DNA of 64,000 nt from Algimonas porphyrae (GTDB lineage Bacteria; Pseudomonadota; Alphaproteobacteria; Caulobacterales; Maricaulaceae): assembly GCF_041429795.1 (NCBI RefSeq), contig NZ_CP163424.1, forward strand, positions 744,001-808,000. Direction: 5' to 3'. The notes under the pieces were generated by a model. That model did no database searches. It saw only the letters and a program-made list of their open reading frames with translations, and was not told the origin of the DNA. Position 1 is the stretch's first letter; each line of letters starts with the position of its first letter. Shown piece by piece: positions 16,543 through 25,485 of the stretch. The position numbers and the translations under genes are program-made.

Positions 16543-16574
16543 CCTTTTCCCTCTCATTCTCCCTTTTCCCTCTC
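16543..16574 (+). repeat. Pyrimidine-rich direct repeat (two copies of a 13-mer)
   Basis: CCTTTTCCCTCTC occurs at 16543-16555 and again at 16562-16574, within a wider CT-rich tract from about 16525. It lies in the 269-bp gap between the divergent S9 peptidase and DUF547 genes. I see no recognisable operator; it may simply be a low-complexity stretch near the promoters. Confidence 0.6.
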
Positions 16575-16653
16575 GTGGATGTGAAATCTCGTGTAGAGCG
16601 CTGATCGAACCCGGGGGCTAAGGGGCGCGCAGAATCATTTTGGAACGAACGGT

Positions 16654-17460
16654 ATGATTAAGACTTTTCTCATCAGTGCGGCTTTTATCGCCGCCCCTCT
16701 TGCGCTTTCATCAATCGCCTTTGCCGCGGAGACGTCCGGAATGACCGAAACCCAGACCTCCATGACCGAGGCTTATGCGAACGTGCTGGCGCGCAATATG
16801 ACGCCGGGGCCGGATGGGGTGATGCTGTTTGATTATGCATCCGTAAAAACCAATGGTGATCACGACACGATCAAGGCCTTCATCGCCGAACAGGCGGCGC
16901 TGACACCGTCCGAAATGAGCGATGCTGAGGCTACAGCCTATTGGGCCAATCTTTATAATGCGATCACGCTGGACGTCGTTCTGGACGATTATCCGGTCAA
17001 GTCGATCCGTTCGCTCGGCTTTCTCAGCTCCGGCCCGTGGAAACGTGATGTCGTCACCGTCGAGGGCGAGGTGCTGAGCCTTGATAACATCGAGCATGAC
17101 ATTCTACGTGTCGATTTCGCCACGCCCTACATTCATTATATGGTCAATTGCGCCTCGATCGGTTGCCCGAACCTTCGCCCTGAATTGTGGACGGCGGACG
17201 GTATGGAAGCGGACTGGCACGACGCCGCTTCCGCCTTCATCAATGCGGACCGGGGCGTGACAATCGACGCCAAAGGCCGCATCGCGGTCTCGAAAATCTA
17301 CAAATGGTTTGCCGATGATTTCGGTCAGACCGAAGACGATCTGCGCGCCCATCTGGCCCAGCATGCGACGGGCGAAAAGCGCGCAGCCCTGATATCCGGG
17401 GCCAAGTTCCAAGGTAGTCATTACAACTGGGATTTGAACCGGCCCAAACAGGGTGGCTAA
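16654..17460 (+). CDS. DUF547 domain-containing exported protein
   Basis: 268 residues with a signal peptide ending near residue 25 (SSIAFAAE). The DUF547 hallmarks are present in order: AYWANLYNAITLDVVLD, then SIRSLGF and GPWKRDVV, LSLDNIEHDILR, and IHYMVNCASIGCPNL with its Cys pair. Families of this type are extracytoplasmic and of unknown biochemical role. Two genes follow on the same strand with 10- and 3-bp gaps (a TVP38-type membrane protein and an FAD disulfide reductase), a grouping consistent with one operon. Confidence 0.92.
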   Translation: MIKTFLISAAFIAAPLALSSIAFAAETSGMTETQTSMTEAYANVLARNMTPGPDGVMLFDYASVKTNGDHDTIKAFIAEQAALTPSEMSDAEATAYWANLYNAITLDVVLDDYPVKSIRSLGFLSSGPWKRDVVTVEGEVLSLDNIEHDILRVDFATPYIHYMVNCASIGCPNLRPELWTADGMEADWHDAASAFINADRGVTIDAKGRIAVSKIYKWFADDFGQTEDDLRAHLAQHATGEKRAALISGAKFQGSHYNWDLNRPKQGG

Positions 17461-17470
17461 GCGATAGATC

Positions 17471-18244
17471 ATGACCGAGACAATGCACGATATGCCGCCT
17501 GCCGACGCAGTGTCAAAACCCCTCTGGAAGCGCCTGCTGCCGCTGGGCATTATCGCCGTAGCGCTCGGTCTGTTCTTCGCGCTGGGCGGACCGGACTATG
17601 TGTCGCTCGACAGTCTAAGGGATAATCGAGACGCGCTCAGTGCGCTGGTAGCGGATAATTTCGTGCTCGTCCTGCTCGGCTTCATCGCCCTTTACGCCAT
17701 ACTGGTCGGGATCAGCTTTCCGGGCGCGAGCTTCCTGTCCATTTTCGGCGGTTTCCTGTTCGGCGCGATCGTTGGGGGGCTGGCCGTGGTGATCGGCGCG
17801 ACTCTCGGCGCGACGGCCATTTTTCTGGCGGCACGCTACGCTTTTGGCGACGCGCTATCGAAAAAGGCCGGACCCTATATGAAAAAGTTCGAAGCGGGCT
17901 TGAAAGAGAATGAACTGTCCTATCTGTTCATCCTGCGTCTCATTCCGGCCTTTCCTTTCTTTATCGTCAATATTGTTCCGGCCCTGTTCGATGTGAAAAT
18001 CCGAAATTACGTGCTGACGACTTTCTTCGGCATCATCCCGGGGTCCTTCGTTTATGCCAGTGTCGGCGCTGGCGTCGGAGCCATTTTCGATACGGGGGGC
18101 GATGTTCAACTGTCGGGCCTGATGCTGCAGCCGAAAGTGATCGGCCCGATCCTCGGCCTGATCGCGCTGAGCCTCCTGCCAATTCTCTACAAGAAATTCT
18201 TCCAGAAAAAATCAGCGGGCGCGACCGCAGGCACCGAGGGCTAG
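17471..18244 (+). CDS. TVP38/TMEM64 family (VTT/DedA-like) inner membrane protein
   Basis: 257 residues. One membrane segment near residues 19-37 is followed by a SNARE-associated/VTT core: FPGASFLSIFGGFLFGAIVG (about 96-115), TLGATAIFLAARYAFG, then LRLIPAFPFFIVNIVPAL and a re-entrant GIIPGSFVYASVGAG. The F/YPG and LRLxPxxPF signatures are typical. In bacteria such proteins are linked to lipid scrambling or transport and are often next to mercuric-reductase-like flavoproteins, as here. Confidence 0.92.
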   Translation: MTETMHDMPPADAVSKPLWKRLLPLGIIAVALGLFFALGGPDYVSLDSLRDNRDALSALVADNFVLVLLGFIALYAILVGISFPGASFLSIFGGFLFGAIVGGLAVVIGATLGATAIFLAARYAFGDALSKKAGPYMKKFEAGLKENELSYLFILRLIPAFPFFIVNIVPALFDVKIRNYVLTTFFGIIPGSFVYASVGAGVGAIFDTGGDVQLSGLMLQPKVIGPILGLIALSLLPILYKKFFQKKSAGATAGTEG

Positions 18245-18247
18245 ATC

Positions 18248-19684
18248 ATGTCCCAAGATTCAAAAAAGACGGTTCACGCGGTTGATCTGTGTGTCATCGG
18301 TGCGGGCTCGGCCGGTCTCTCCGTGGCTTATGGTGCCTCACATCTTGGCCGGTCCGTCGTTCTGTTCGAACGCGAAGCCATGGGCGGCGACTGCCTGAAT
18401 ACGGGCTGCGTCCCATCCAAGGCGCTGATCAAGGCCGCCAAGGTCGCCCATGACCGCCGACACGGCAGCGACTACGGCATTGCCCCCTCCGAACCCGAAA
18501 TCGACTTCGAGGTCGTGAAGGCCCACATACAGGGCGTGATCGACCAGATCGCCCCTGTCGACTCGGTCGAACGCTATGAAGGTTTCGGCGTCACCGTCAT
18601 CAAGGAAGACGCCGCCTTCACGGACGAACGCACCGTGGAATCGGAAAATCACATCGTGCGCGCCAAGCGCATCGTCGTGGCCGCCGGGTCGCGGGCCAGC
18701 ATCATCCCGATCCCGGGCCTCGACACGGTCGATTATCTTACCAACGAGTCCATATTCCACGTTGACCGCTTGCCGGAACATCTCATGATCATCGGCTCGG
18801 GCCCCATCGGGCTGGAAATGGGTCAGAGCTTCCGCCGTCTGGGGTCCGATGTCACCATCATCGATATTGCCGAGCCATTGGGCCGTAGTGACGCCGATCA
18901 TGCGGCGGTCCTGCTGGATCAGCTCCGGTCCGAAGGCGTCGTTTTTCGCGCGCCCGTCAAAACCAAACAGATCAGCCAGAACGCGAAAGGCCAGATCACG
19001 GTCGAATTTGAAGAGGGCGAGTCGATTACGGGCTCACACCTCCTGGTCGCCGCGGGCCGCGCGCCCAACGTCGAAGGGCTGGCGCTTGAAAAGGGCGGCG
19101 TGACCTATGACCGCCGCGGGATCGAAACCGACGCTGCGCTACGAACGTCGAACAAGCGTGTCTACGCGGCAGGCGACATCGCCGCCGGCAAGGGTGGCTT
19201 GACCCATGCGGCAGGTTTTCATGCCGGCGCGCTGATCAAGAACCTCTATTTCATGCCGCCTGGACTGGGCGGGATCTTCGCCAAGGCGACGACCGACCGC
19301 ATGCCCGCCGTGATTTATACCCAGCCCGAACTGGGCACGATCGGCGCGGGGCCTGACGAGGCCGCCAAGACGCTTCACTTCGAATTCGACGAAAACGACC
19401 GCGCCATCGCCGAACGCTCCACCTTGGGCGGCGTCAAACTCTATCTCAACGGCAAGTCCAAGATCATCGGCGCTTCCGTCGTCGGCGAACAGGCGGGCGA
19501 AATGATCAACACGATCAGCCTGGCCATGGCGGGCGGGCTGAAACTGTCGCAGATCAGCGGCATGATTTCACCTTATCCAACACGGACGGAAGCCGTCAAA
19601 CGTGCCGCCTCCAGCCATTTCACCGACGCCATCTTCGGACCCAAGGCCCGCGCCTTGGCCGGGTTCTGGACGAAGTTTCAGTAG
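18248..19684 (+). CDS. FAD-dependent pyridine nucleotide-disulfide oxidoreductase (mercuric reductase/Lpd-like)
   Basis: 478 residues. The FAD site is GAGSAGL at 18-24, the redox disulfide GGDCLNTGC (C49, C54), the NAD(P) site GSGPIGLEMG near 185-194, and the second FAD signature VYAAGDIA near 306. It ends with a dimerisation domain. There is no N-terminal HMA domain and no C-terminal Cys pair, so mercury reduction is not supported. The physiological substrate is unknown; the operon suggests a redox partner for the TVP38-type protein. Last gene of this operon. Confidence 0.92.
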   Translation: MSQDSKKTVHAVDLCVIGAGSAGLSVAYGASHLGRSVVLFEREAMGGDCLNTGCVPSKALIKAAKVAHDRRHGSDYGIAPSEPEIDFEVVKAHIQGVIDQIAPVDSVERYEGFGVTVIKEDAAFTDERTVESENHIVRAKRIVVAAGSRASIIPIPGLDTVDYLTNESIFHVDRLPEHLMIIGSGPIGLEMGQSFRRLGSDVTIIDIAEPLGRSDADHAAVLLDQLRSEGVVFRAPVKTKQISQNAKGQITVEFEEGESITGSHLLVAAGRAPNVEGLALEKGGVTYDRRGIETDAALRTSNKRVYAAGDIAAGKGGLTHAAGFHAGALIKNLYFMPPGLGGIFAKATTDRMPAVIYTQPELGTIGAGPDEAAKTLHFEFDENDRAIAERSTLGGVKLYLNGKSKIIGASVVGEQAGEMINTISLAMAGGLKLSQISGMISPYPTRTEAVKRAASSHFTDAIFGPKARALAGFWTKFQ

Positions 19685-19700
19685 GAAGACACCCAGCGAC

Positions 19701-19716
19701 CGCAGGTTGGCCTGCG
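19701..19716 (+). other. 6-bp perfect hairpin after the flavoprotein gene
   Basis: CGCAGG-TTGG-CCTGCG lies 17 bp after the stop codon. There is no T tract behind it, so it is a weak candidate for a terminator or a 3'-end stabilising hairpin between the flavoprotein operon and the gsp operon. Confidence 0.35.
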
Positions 19717-19768
19717 CACGACACAAAACTTTAATGTCACGCGGCGCAAGCAGCGCTATAACGGGTGA

Positions 19769-21253
19769 ATGTCCGCGCCTGCGTCAAGACCCCTACTGGC
19801 TTACAGCTTCGCCCGTCAGCACGGGGTGATCGCCGTGCCGGGCGAGGGCGGAACGGTCACGCTGGCGCATCGGCCCTCTGCATCCAGGGACGCGCTGATT
19901 GAAGCGCGGCGCGTCGTCGGTCATCCGGTTGCGCGCGAAACGCTGACGCCCGAAGCGTTCGAACAGACGCTCTCCGGCCTTTATGCGCAAGCGGACCTGT
20001 CATCTGCGTCCGAAGACGCGCTGGGCGCGCCGCAGGATCTGTCGGCACTGGCCGATGGTCTGCCGCGCACGTCCGACTTGCTGGACAGTTCGGACGATGC
20101 GCCGATCATTCGCCTGATCAATGGCGTGCTGCAGGAAGCGATCCGCTCGCGGGCCTCCGACATTCACATCGAACCCTATGAAGAACGGCTGGCAGTACGC
20201 TTCCGCATTGACGGAACCCTGTCCGAAGCCCTGTCGCTTCCGGCCCGTCTGGCCCCGGCCCTGACCAGTCGCGTCAAGGTGATGAGCCGCCTCGACATTG
20301 CGCAGAAACGCATACCGCAGGATGGGCGCTTCTCGCTCAATCTCGGGGAGCGGGCGATCGACCTGCGCGTCTCGACCCTGCCGTCGCGGCACGGCGAACG
20401 CGTCGTGATGCGGATACTGGAAAAGGACAATCAGCGTATGGCGCTGGAAGAGCTGGGCATGGACCCGGCGGTGCAGGATACATTTGCCAATGCGCTGGCC
20501 CGTCCTAACGGGATCATTCTTGTCACCGGGCCGACGGGCTCAGGCAAGACCACATCACTTTATGCGGCGCTGTCACGGCTCAATGACGGGTCACGCAATA
20601 TTCTGACGGTCGAAGACCCGGTCGAGTATGCGCTGGACGGAATCGGTCAGACTCAGGTCAACAACGCCGTCGGGATGAGTTTCGCGGCGGGGCTCCGCGC
20701 GATCCTGCGACAGGACCCGGATGTCGTCATGGTTGGCGAAATCCGCGATCCGGAAACGGCGGAAATTGCCGTGCAGGCCTCGCTGACGGGTCACCTGGTG
20801 CTGTCCACCGTCCATACCAACAGTGCGATCGCCTCCGTGGCGCGGCTGCGCGATATGGGCGTCGAGCCGTTTCTCCTGTCGTCGACCCTGACGGCACTGA
20901 TTGCTCAGCGTCTGGTTCGACGCCTGTGTGATGATTGCAAGGCCCCCTATGATCCCAGCGCGGCGGAACTGGCGGAGCTGGGACTGACAGGGCGCGGCGT
21001 GACGATGTACAAGCCCGTTGGCTGTTCGCATTGTTCGGGTGTCGGCTATCGTGGTCGCTTGGGGATTTACGAGATTGTTCCAATGGACGAGACCCTGCGC
21101 GCCATGATCCATGAAGGCGCGACGGAAAGCGAGATGGCAAAACAGGCCTTCGCGGCGCGTCAGACCCTGCTGGCGGATGGGGCGGACAAGGTCTTGGCCG
21201 GACTGACCAGCAGCGACGAAGTGTTGCGCGTCTGCCGCACGGACGAGGCATAG
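19769..21253 (+). CDS. gspE: Type II secretion ATPase GspE
   Basis: 494 residues. It has an N-terminal GspE/PilB domain and then the ATPase core: IRSRASDIHIEPYE, Walker A GPTGSGKTTS at about 254-263, an Asp box (ILTVEDPVEY), Walker B and His box (VMVGEIRDPETA, STVHTN). The zinc-binding tetracysteine knuckle is CDDCKAPYD then CSHCSGVGYRGR. It powers pseudopilus assembly at the cytoplasmic face of the inner membrane. First gene of a tight gspEFGHIJKLM operon. Confidence 0.96.
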   Translation: MSAPASRPLLAYSFARQHGVIAVPGEGGTVTLAHRPSASRDALIEARRVVGHPVARETLTPEAFEQTLSGLYAQADLSSASEDALGAPQDLSALADGLPRTSDLLDSSDDAPIIRLINGVLQEAIRSRASDIHIEPYEERLAVRFRIDGTLSEALSLPARLAPALTSRVKVMSRLDIAQKRIPQDGRFSLNLGERAIDLRVSTLPSRHGERVVMRILEKDNQRMALEELGMDPAVQDTFANALARPNGIILVTGPTGSGKTTSLYAALSRLNDGSRNILTVEDPVEYALDGIGQTQVNNAVGMSFAAGLRAILRQDPDVVMVGEIRDPETAEIAVQASLTGHLVLSTVHTNSAIASVARLRDMGVEPFLLSSTLTALIAQRLVRRLCDDCKAPYDPSAAELAELGLTGRGVTMYKPVGCSHCSGVGYRGRLGIYEIVPMDETLRAMIHEGATESEMAKQAFAARQTLLADGADKVLAGLTSSDEVLRVCRTDEA

Positions 21254-21256
21254 GGT

Positions 21257-22474
21257 TTGGAGGCGTTCGACTATGCCGCGCTCGATGCGCAAGGGGAGCG
21301 TCGCAAAGGGACGCTGATGGCGACCTCAGCGCGGGCGGCTCGCGATCAGTTGCGGGCGCGCCGCCTGACACCAGTCCAGATCAAACCGTCGCGGTCGAAG
21401 ACCGCATCCGGTGACGGCGAAGCCGATGGCGGGGGTAGCCGGATCAAATCCACTCATATCACCCGCGCGGCGCGGCAGCTCGCCATTCTGATCTCGGCGT
21501 CGACACCGGTTGAGGAAGCGCTCCGCATTACTGCGCTCCAGTTCGAAAAATCGCGCTTGCGCGCTGTGTTGCTCGACGCGCGCGCCCAGGTCATGGAAGG
21601 AGCGCGCCTGTCCGAAGCGCTGTCGCGTCATCCGAAAGTCTTCGATCCGCTCTTTTCCGCCATGGTCGCGGCGGGCGAAACCGCCGGGCAGCTCGGACCC
21701 GTTCTGGAACGCCGGGCCGACGATATGGAAGCGGCCGATACGCTGCGTCGCAAGGTGCTGGGCGCAATGGCCTATCCGATCGTGCTCCTGCTGCTGGCTC
21801 TGGTCGTGACCATCGTGCTGATGGCGCTGGTCGTTCCGAGAGTGGCCGAACAGTTCACCGTTCTGGGCGAAGAGCTGCCGCCGCTGACGCGCGCGACGAT
21901 TGCCGCCTCGGACTTTCTGATGGCGCAATGGTGGCTGATCGGGCTTGTCCTGGCCGGTCTTTGGATGGGGTTCATCCTGTGGAAGCGTTCCAGTCCGGGG
22001 CGACGGCAATGGGACGCGTTCAAGCTGCGCATGCCCGTGATCGGGCGGATCATCCGCAATCTCGAGGCGGCGCGTTTCTCGCGGACGATGGCGGGGCTGA
22101 TCTCGGCCGGCACGCCGGCGCTCGCATCTATGGAAACGGCGCGGCATACGCTCCGCAACACGGTCATGCACGCCGCCGTCGGCGATGCCGTCCTGCGCGT
22201 GCGCGAAGGGGCTGCCGTCAGCGCGGCGCTGAAACAGACGCAGGTTTTCCCGGCGCTGGTCGTTCAAATGGTGTTGGGGGGCGAAGCCTCTGGCAATACG
22301 GGGCCGATGTTCGCCAAGTCGGCGGATTATCTGGAAGGCGAGTTCGAAGCGGCCATGGATATTTTTCTCAGCCTTCTGCAACCTTTCATCATCATCTTTC
22401 TGGGCGGGATCGTGCTGCTGGTTGCGGCGGCGATCTTCCTGCCCATACTGCAGCTCAACACTCTCAGCTTTTAG
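21257..22474 (+). CDS. gspF: Type II secretion inner membrane platform protein GspF
   Basis: 405 residues. I take the TTG at 21257 as start because it is 3 bp after gspE and yields the usual EAFDYAALDAQGERRKGTL opening. Two T2SSF repeats are separated by a membrane segment (about 175-195), with further helices near 225-245 and at the C-terminus (IIIFLGGIVLLVAAAIFL). A charged, variable linker lies at residues 50-65. GspF is the membrane platform that contacts GspE. Confidence 0.95.
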   Translation: MEAFDYAALDAQGERRKGTLMATSARAARDQLRARRLTPVQIKPSRSKTASGDGEADGGGSRIKSTHITRAARQLAILISASTPVEEALRITALQFEKSRLRAVLLDARAQVMEGARLSEALSRHPKVFDPLFSAMVAAGETAGQLGPVLERRADDMEAADTLRRKVLGAMAYPIVLLLLALVVTIVLMALVVPRVAEQFTVLGEELPPLTRATIAASDFLMAQWWLIGLVLAGLWMGFILWKRSSPGRRQWDAFKLRMPVIGRIIRNLEAARFSRTMAGLISAGTPALASMETARHTLRNTVMHAAVGDAVLRVREGAAVSAALKQTQVFPALVVQMVLGGEASGNTGPMFAKSADYLEGEFEAAMDIFLSLLQPFIIIFLGGIVLLVAAAIFLPILQLNTLSF

Positions 22475-22482
22475 GCGTGACC

Positions 22483-22932
22483 ATGGCGATACACTCAAGA
22501 CCGCAACGAACACCCCGCACGGGCGAAGACGGCTTCACCCTGACCGAAGTGCTGGTCACGATGGCGATCATTGGTCTGCTGGCGACGGGTGTTGTGCTGG
22601 CCGTTCTGCCGCGACTGGGCGATGCCTCCATCACCAAGGCCCGTGCAGACATCGCGTCCTACGAAACCGCGCTGGAATTTTATCGGCTCGATCACTTCCG
22701 CTATCCCTCGGAGCAGGAAGGGCTGGAAGCGCTGGTCGAAGCGCCTTCGACAGTCGATGCGGATAAATATCCCGCAGAAGGCTATATACAGCAGCTGCGC
22801 GACGATCCGTGGAACAATCCCTACATCTACCGCAATCCGGGTGAGAACGGTCCCATCGACATTCTGAGCTACGGCGCGGATGGTCAGGAAGGTGGAGAGG
22901 GCGCTGATGCCGATATTGGCAACTGGCAATAG
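22483..22932 (+). CDS. gspG: Type II secretion major pseudopilin GspG
   Basis: 149 residues from the ATG at 22483; a GTG six bases upstream is in frame. The prepilin cleavage site is EDG-FTLTEVLVTMAIIG, with Glu at +5 of the mature protein. The C-terminal half has the GspG loop pattern: RFYR-type YRLDHFRYPS, PWNNPYIYRNPG and an aspartate-rich calcium-loop-like end (ILSYGADGQEGGEGADADIG). It forms the pseudopilus shaft. Confidence 0.95.
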   Translation: MAIHSRPQRTPRTGEDGFTLTEVLVTMAIIGLLATGVVLAVLPRLGDASITKARADIASYETALEFYRLDHFRYPSEQEGLEALVEAPSTVDADKYPAEGYIQQLRDDPWNNPYIYRNPGENGPIDILSYGADGQEGGEGADADIGNWQ

Positions 22933-23404
22933 GCTGATATCCGACCGGAACGGTGAGGGCGGTTTCAGCCTCGTCGAGCTGCTGGCGGTGCTGGCTATCT
23001 TGTCCCTGATGGTCGGGGCCGTGGTCATGAACCTGCCGCAGCCGCGCAGCGAAACAGATCGCGCATCCGAAGCCATGGCCATGCAGCTCGACAGGTTTCT
23101 GGACGACGGAGCCATCGCCGGGGAGGTTCGCGCGCTTGGGCCTTATGCGGGCGGGCTTGCTCTCTTTCGCCATGACGGCCTCAGTTGGGTTCAGACGGAC
23201 GATCTGCCCTGGCCGAATGCGGCGCAGCTGCGACTGGAGCGGGGCGGAGAGCGAGTCGATATTCCCGAACTGGCGGCTCCGGGCCTGCTGTTCGAACCTT
23301 ACGGTTCTGTGCCTGATTTCACCCTGATCCTGCAGGACCGCCAAGCGAGCTACGAATTGCAGTCTGACCCGCGCGGGCGGATCATCCGGATTGTCGATCG
23401 ATGA
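22907..23404 (+). CDS. gspH: Type II secretion minor pseudopilin GspH
   Basis: 165 residues if the ATG at 22907 is used, overlapping gspG by 26 bp; a start at 22880 would add nine residues. The prepilin site is GEGG-FSLVELLAVLAILS with the conserved Glu+5. The rest is a beta-rich globular head as expected for GspH. Position between G and I in the operon supports the name. Confidence 0.9.
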   Translation: MPILATGNRLISDRNGEGGFSLVELLAVLAILSLMVGAVVMNLPQPRSETDRASEAMAMQLDRFLDDGAIAGEVRALGPYAGGLALFRHDGLSWVQTDDLPWPNAAQLRLERGGERVDIPELAAPGLLFEPYGSVPDFTLILQDRQASYELQSDPRGRIIRIVDR

Positions 23405-23811
23405 CGGCGCGGGACCACGGCTTTACCCTGATCGAAGTGCTGGTCAGCCTGGCGATCTTCAGCCTCGCCATTGTCGGGCTCAACCGCGCGGCGACACTGG
23501 CCGTGTCCGGCGCGTCGACCTTGCAGCTCAAGACACATGCGGGCTTTGTGGCCGACAATGCCGTCGTGCTGTCGCGCATCGGGCCGATCGCGCGCGAACT
23601 GGGGGTCGAACGAAACGCGATCGAATCCGGTGGCATCGGGTTCGATGTCACGATTGAGACGGTCGCCACCGAACTGGCTGATTTTCTTGAAATCCGGGTC
23701 CGCGTCACGCAACAGGGCTCAGACCGTGTCCTGATCGAACGGCGCGCCTTCCGCAATGAAGCCCTCTGGGTCGTGGCCATGCCCGAAGGCGAAGCTGAGG
23801 ACAGGCCGTGA
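23401..23811 (+). CDS. gspI: Type II secretion minor pseudopilin GspI
   Basis: 136 residues. The very short leader MTARDHG is followed by FTLIEVLVSLAIFSLAIVGL. The size and early cleavage site fit GspI, the nucleator of the pseudopilus tip with J and K. It overlaps gspH by 4 bp (ATGA) and gspJ by 4 bp (GTGA). Confidence 0.92.
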   Translation: MTARDHGFTLIEVLVSLAIFSLAIVGLNRAATLAVSGASTLQLKTHAGFVADNAVVLSRIGPIARELGVERNAIESGGIGFDVTIETVATELADFLEIRVRVTQQGSDRVLIERRAFRNEALWVVAMPEGEAEDRP

Positions 23812-24434
23812 GCGAGGCGCGCCCCATATGCGGCGGCAGCTCCACGCAGCTTTCAGCCGGGGGTGATGCAGGCTTCACGCTTGTCGAAGTCCTCGTCTCC
23901 ATGTTCATCTTTTCGCTGATCAGTGTCGGCGCGTTGATCGCGCTCTCCACCACGCTGGATGCCCGCGAGAAGGCGCAGGCGCGGATCGAGAATGTCGAGC
24001 GTCTAGCGGCGGCGCGCCGCCTGCTGGCCGACGATATCGGCGCGTCCGTGCAGCGCACCAATCGCGACGGGCTGGGCGGCTTCATCGATCCGACTCAACA
24101 GGTCGCCCAACCGGATCAGCTGATCGTGACGCGCCGGGGGCGACCTAACCCGGACGGGGCCTTTCCGCGTGGCGACCTGTTGCGGGTCGCGTGGCGTGTG
24201 GAAAACGGTCAGCTGATCCGGGCCTTCCTTCCGCATGAAAATCCCGCCTACGTCGAACCGCCTATCGACCGGGTCGTACTGATCGGTGTGGAACGAATGG
24301 AGATCATGACGATAGCCAAATCCTTTACTACGACGGAGACCGTCCCCCTCAGCGAGGCGGTCGCCGTTTTTGTCACCTTCACACACACGGACGGGACCAC
24401 GACCCGTCATCTGTTCGAAATTTCCGATGTCTAG
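23808..24434 (+). CDS. gspJ: Type II secretion minor pseudopilin GspJ
   Basis: 208 residues, GTG start overlapping the gspI stop. The leader is longer than in I; the cleavage region is GDAG-FTLVEVLVSMFIFSLISVGAL. The head carries the typical GspJ phrases ERLAAARRLLADD and FLPHENPAY. It is part of the I-J-K tip complex. Confidence 0.93.
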   Translation: MSEARPICGGSSTQLSAGGDAGFTLVEVLVSMFIFSLISVGALIALSTTLDAREKAQARIENVERLAAARRLLADDIGASVQRTNRDGLGGFIDPTQQVAQPDQLIVTRRGRPNPDGAFPRGDLLRVAWRVENGQLIRAFLPHENPAYVEPPIDRVVLIGVERMEIMTIAKSFTTTETVPLSEAVAVFVTFTHTDGTTTRHLFEISDV

Positions 24435-25485
24435 GGACGCATCCAATCGCGAGGACGGTACCGTCCTGCTCAGCACATTACTCGTGCTGGCCCTGATGAG
24501 CGCGGTGGCGTTGGGTCTGCTGGCAACGGTGCGCACGGCCATCACTCGCGCGACCTCCCTAGAGGCGCAAGCCCAGACCGATCTCTACGCGCAGGGCGCT
24601 CGTGATTTCGTCCAGTTGCAGCTGGATCAGTTCCGCTCGGTCGAGGGTTCCCAGTTGAACGCCGCGCTGGCGACAGCCGAGCCAGCCCTTCTGCCGTTCG
24701 ACAATGGCAATATCGAGCTGCGCATTGCCGACGGAACGCAATGTATGCGCCTCAGCGCGCTCACTGACACAAATGGCGAAGCTCAGGATACGGAGCAGTT
24801 GATCTTCGCCGCGCTCATGACCGCTCTGGGTGTGGATGGGTCGCGCGCCGAGCGTATTGCGGCCTCAATCATGGACTGGGTCGATGCGGATTCGCAGACG
24901 CGATCTTTGGGGGCGGAAGATGGGGTCTATCTTTCGCGCTCCGACACGCAGGGTGGTCCCCACCGCACAGCCAATACGGCCCTGCAATCCGTTACGGAAT
25001 TGCGGTCTATTGACGGGATGGATGAGGCTTTGTTCCAGCAGCTTCTGCCCTATCTCTGCATCGGAACGGTCGGCGCGCCGACCGTGTTCAACATTGACGG
25101 CGCACAGCTCTGGCAGGCTCCGGTGCTGGCGGCCCTGCTGGGATCCGATCCGGAGGCGTTCCAGCTGGCGACATCCCTGATCGAAGGGCGGCCATCCAGC
25201 GGCTATGGCTCGTCGGAAGCCTTGCTGGCCAGCCCGATACTGGAAGGCTTCGACACGGCGGGCACGCAGCTGGCCAGTATCGTCTTTGCCCCGCAACGCA
25301 TCACGGCAGAGACGTTGATCCGCTATTCGGGTGTCGAGACGGCGCAGTTTCTGGCCTATGAAGGGGTGGACACGGGGCGTCCGACGCTCACATATCGCAG
25401 TGACGGATGGGACGAATTTCCGTCACTGGCCCTAGCGCGTCTGGATAATCAGGCGGGCTTGAACGAAGAGGATGCAGAACGGTGA
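24427..25485 (+). CDS. gspK: Type II secretion minor pseudopilin GspK
   Basis: 352 residues from the ATG at 24427, which overlaps gspJ by 8 bp; a longer frame would intrude on gspJ. The leader is REDG-TVLLSTLLVLALMSAVALG. Position +5 is Ser rather than Glu, the known exception for K-type tip pseudopilins, which usually lack Glu5. The large alpha domain contains SIMDWVDADSQTR and the SVTELRSIDGMDEALFQQLLPYLC stretch typical of GspK. Confidence 0.94.
   Translation: MSRDASNREDGTVLLSTLLVLALMSAVALGLLATVRTAITRATSLEAQAQTDLYAQGARDFVQLQLDQFRSVEGSQLNAALATAEPALLPFDNGNIELRIADGTQCMRLSALTDTNGEAQDTEQLIFAALMTALGVDGSRAERIAASIMDWVDADSQTRSLGAEDGVYLSRSDTQGGPHRTANTALQSVTELRSIDGMDEALFQQLLPYLCIGTVGAPTVFNIDGAQLWQAPVLAALLGSDPEAFQLATSLIEGRPSSGYGSSEALLASPILEGFDTAGTQLASIVFAPQRITAETLIRYSGVETAQFLAYEGVDTGRPTLTYRSDGWDEFPSLALARLDNQAGLNEEDAER

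Noticed and set aside
18248-19684. Mercuric reductase (merA)
   Set aside because: The active-site disulfide is present, but the N-terminal HMA domain and the C-terminal mercury-binding Cys pair are absent and there are no mer genes nearby.
19734-19762. Candidate gspE promoter with TATAAC and a leaderless start
   Set aside because: The -10 is fair, but the -35 at 17 bases (ATGTCA) is poor and the ATG has a usable GGGTGA upstream; insufficient evidence.
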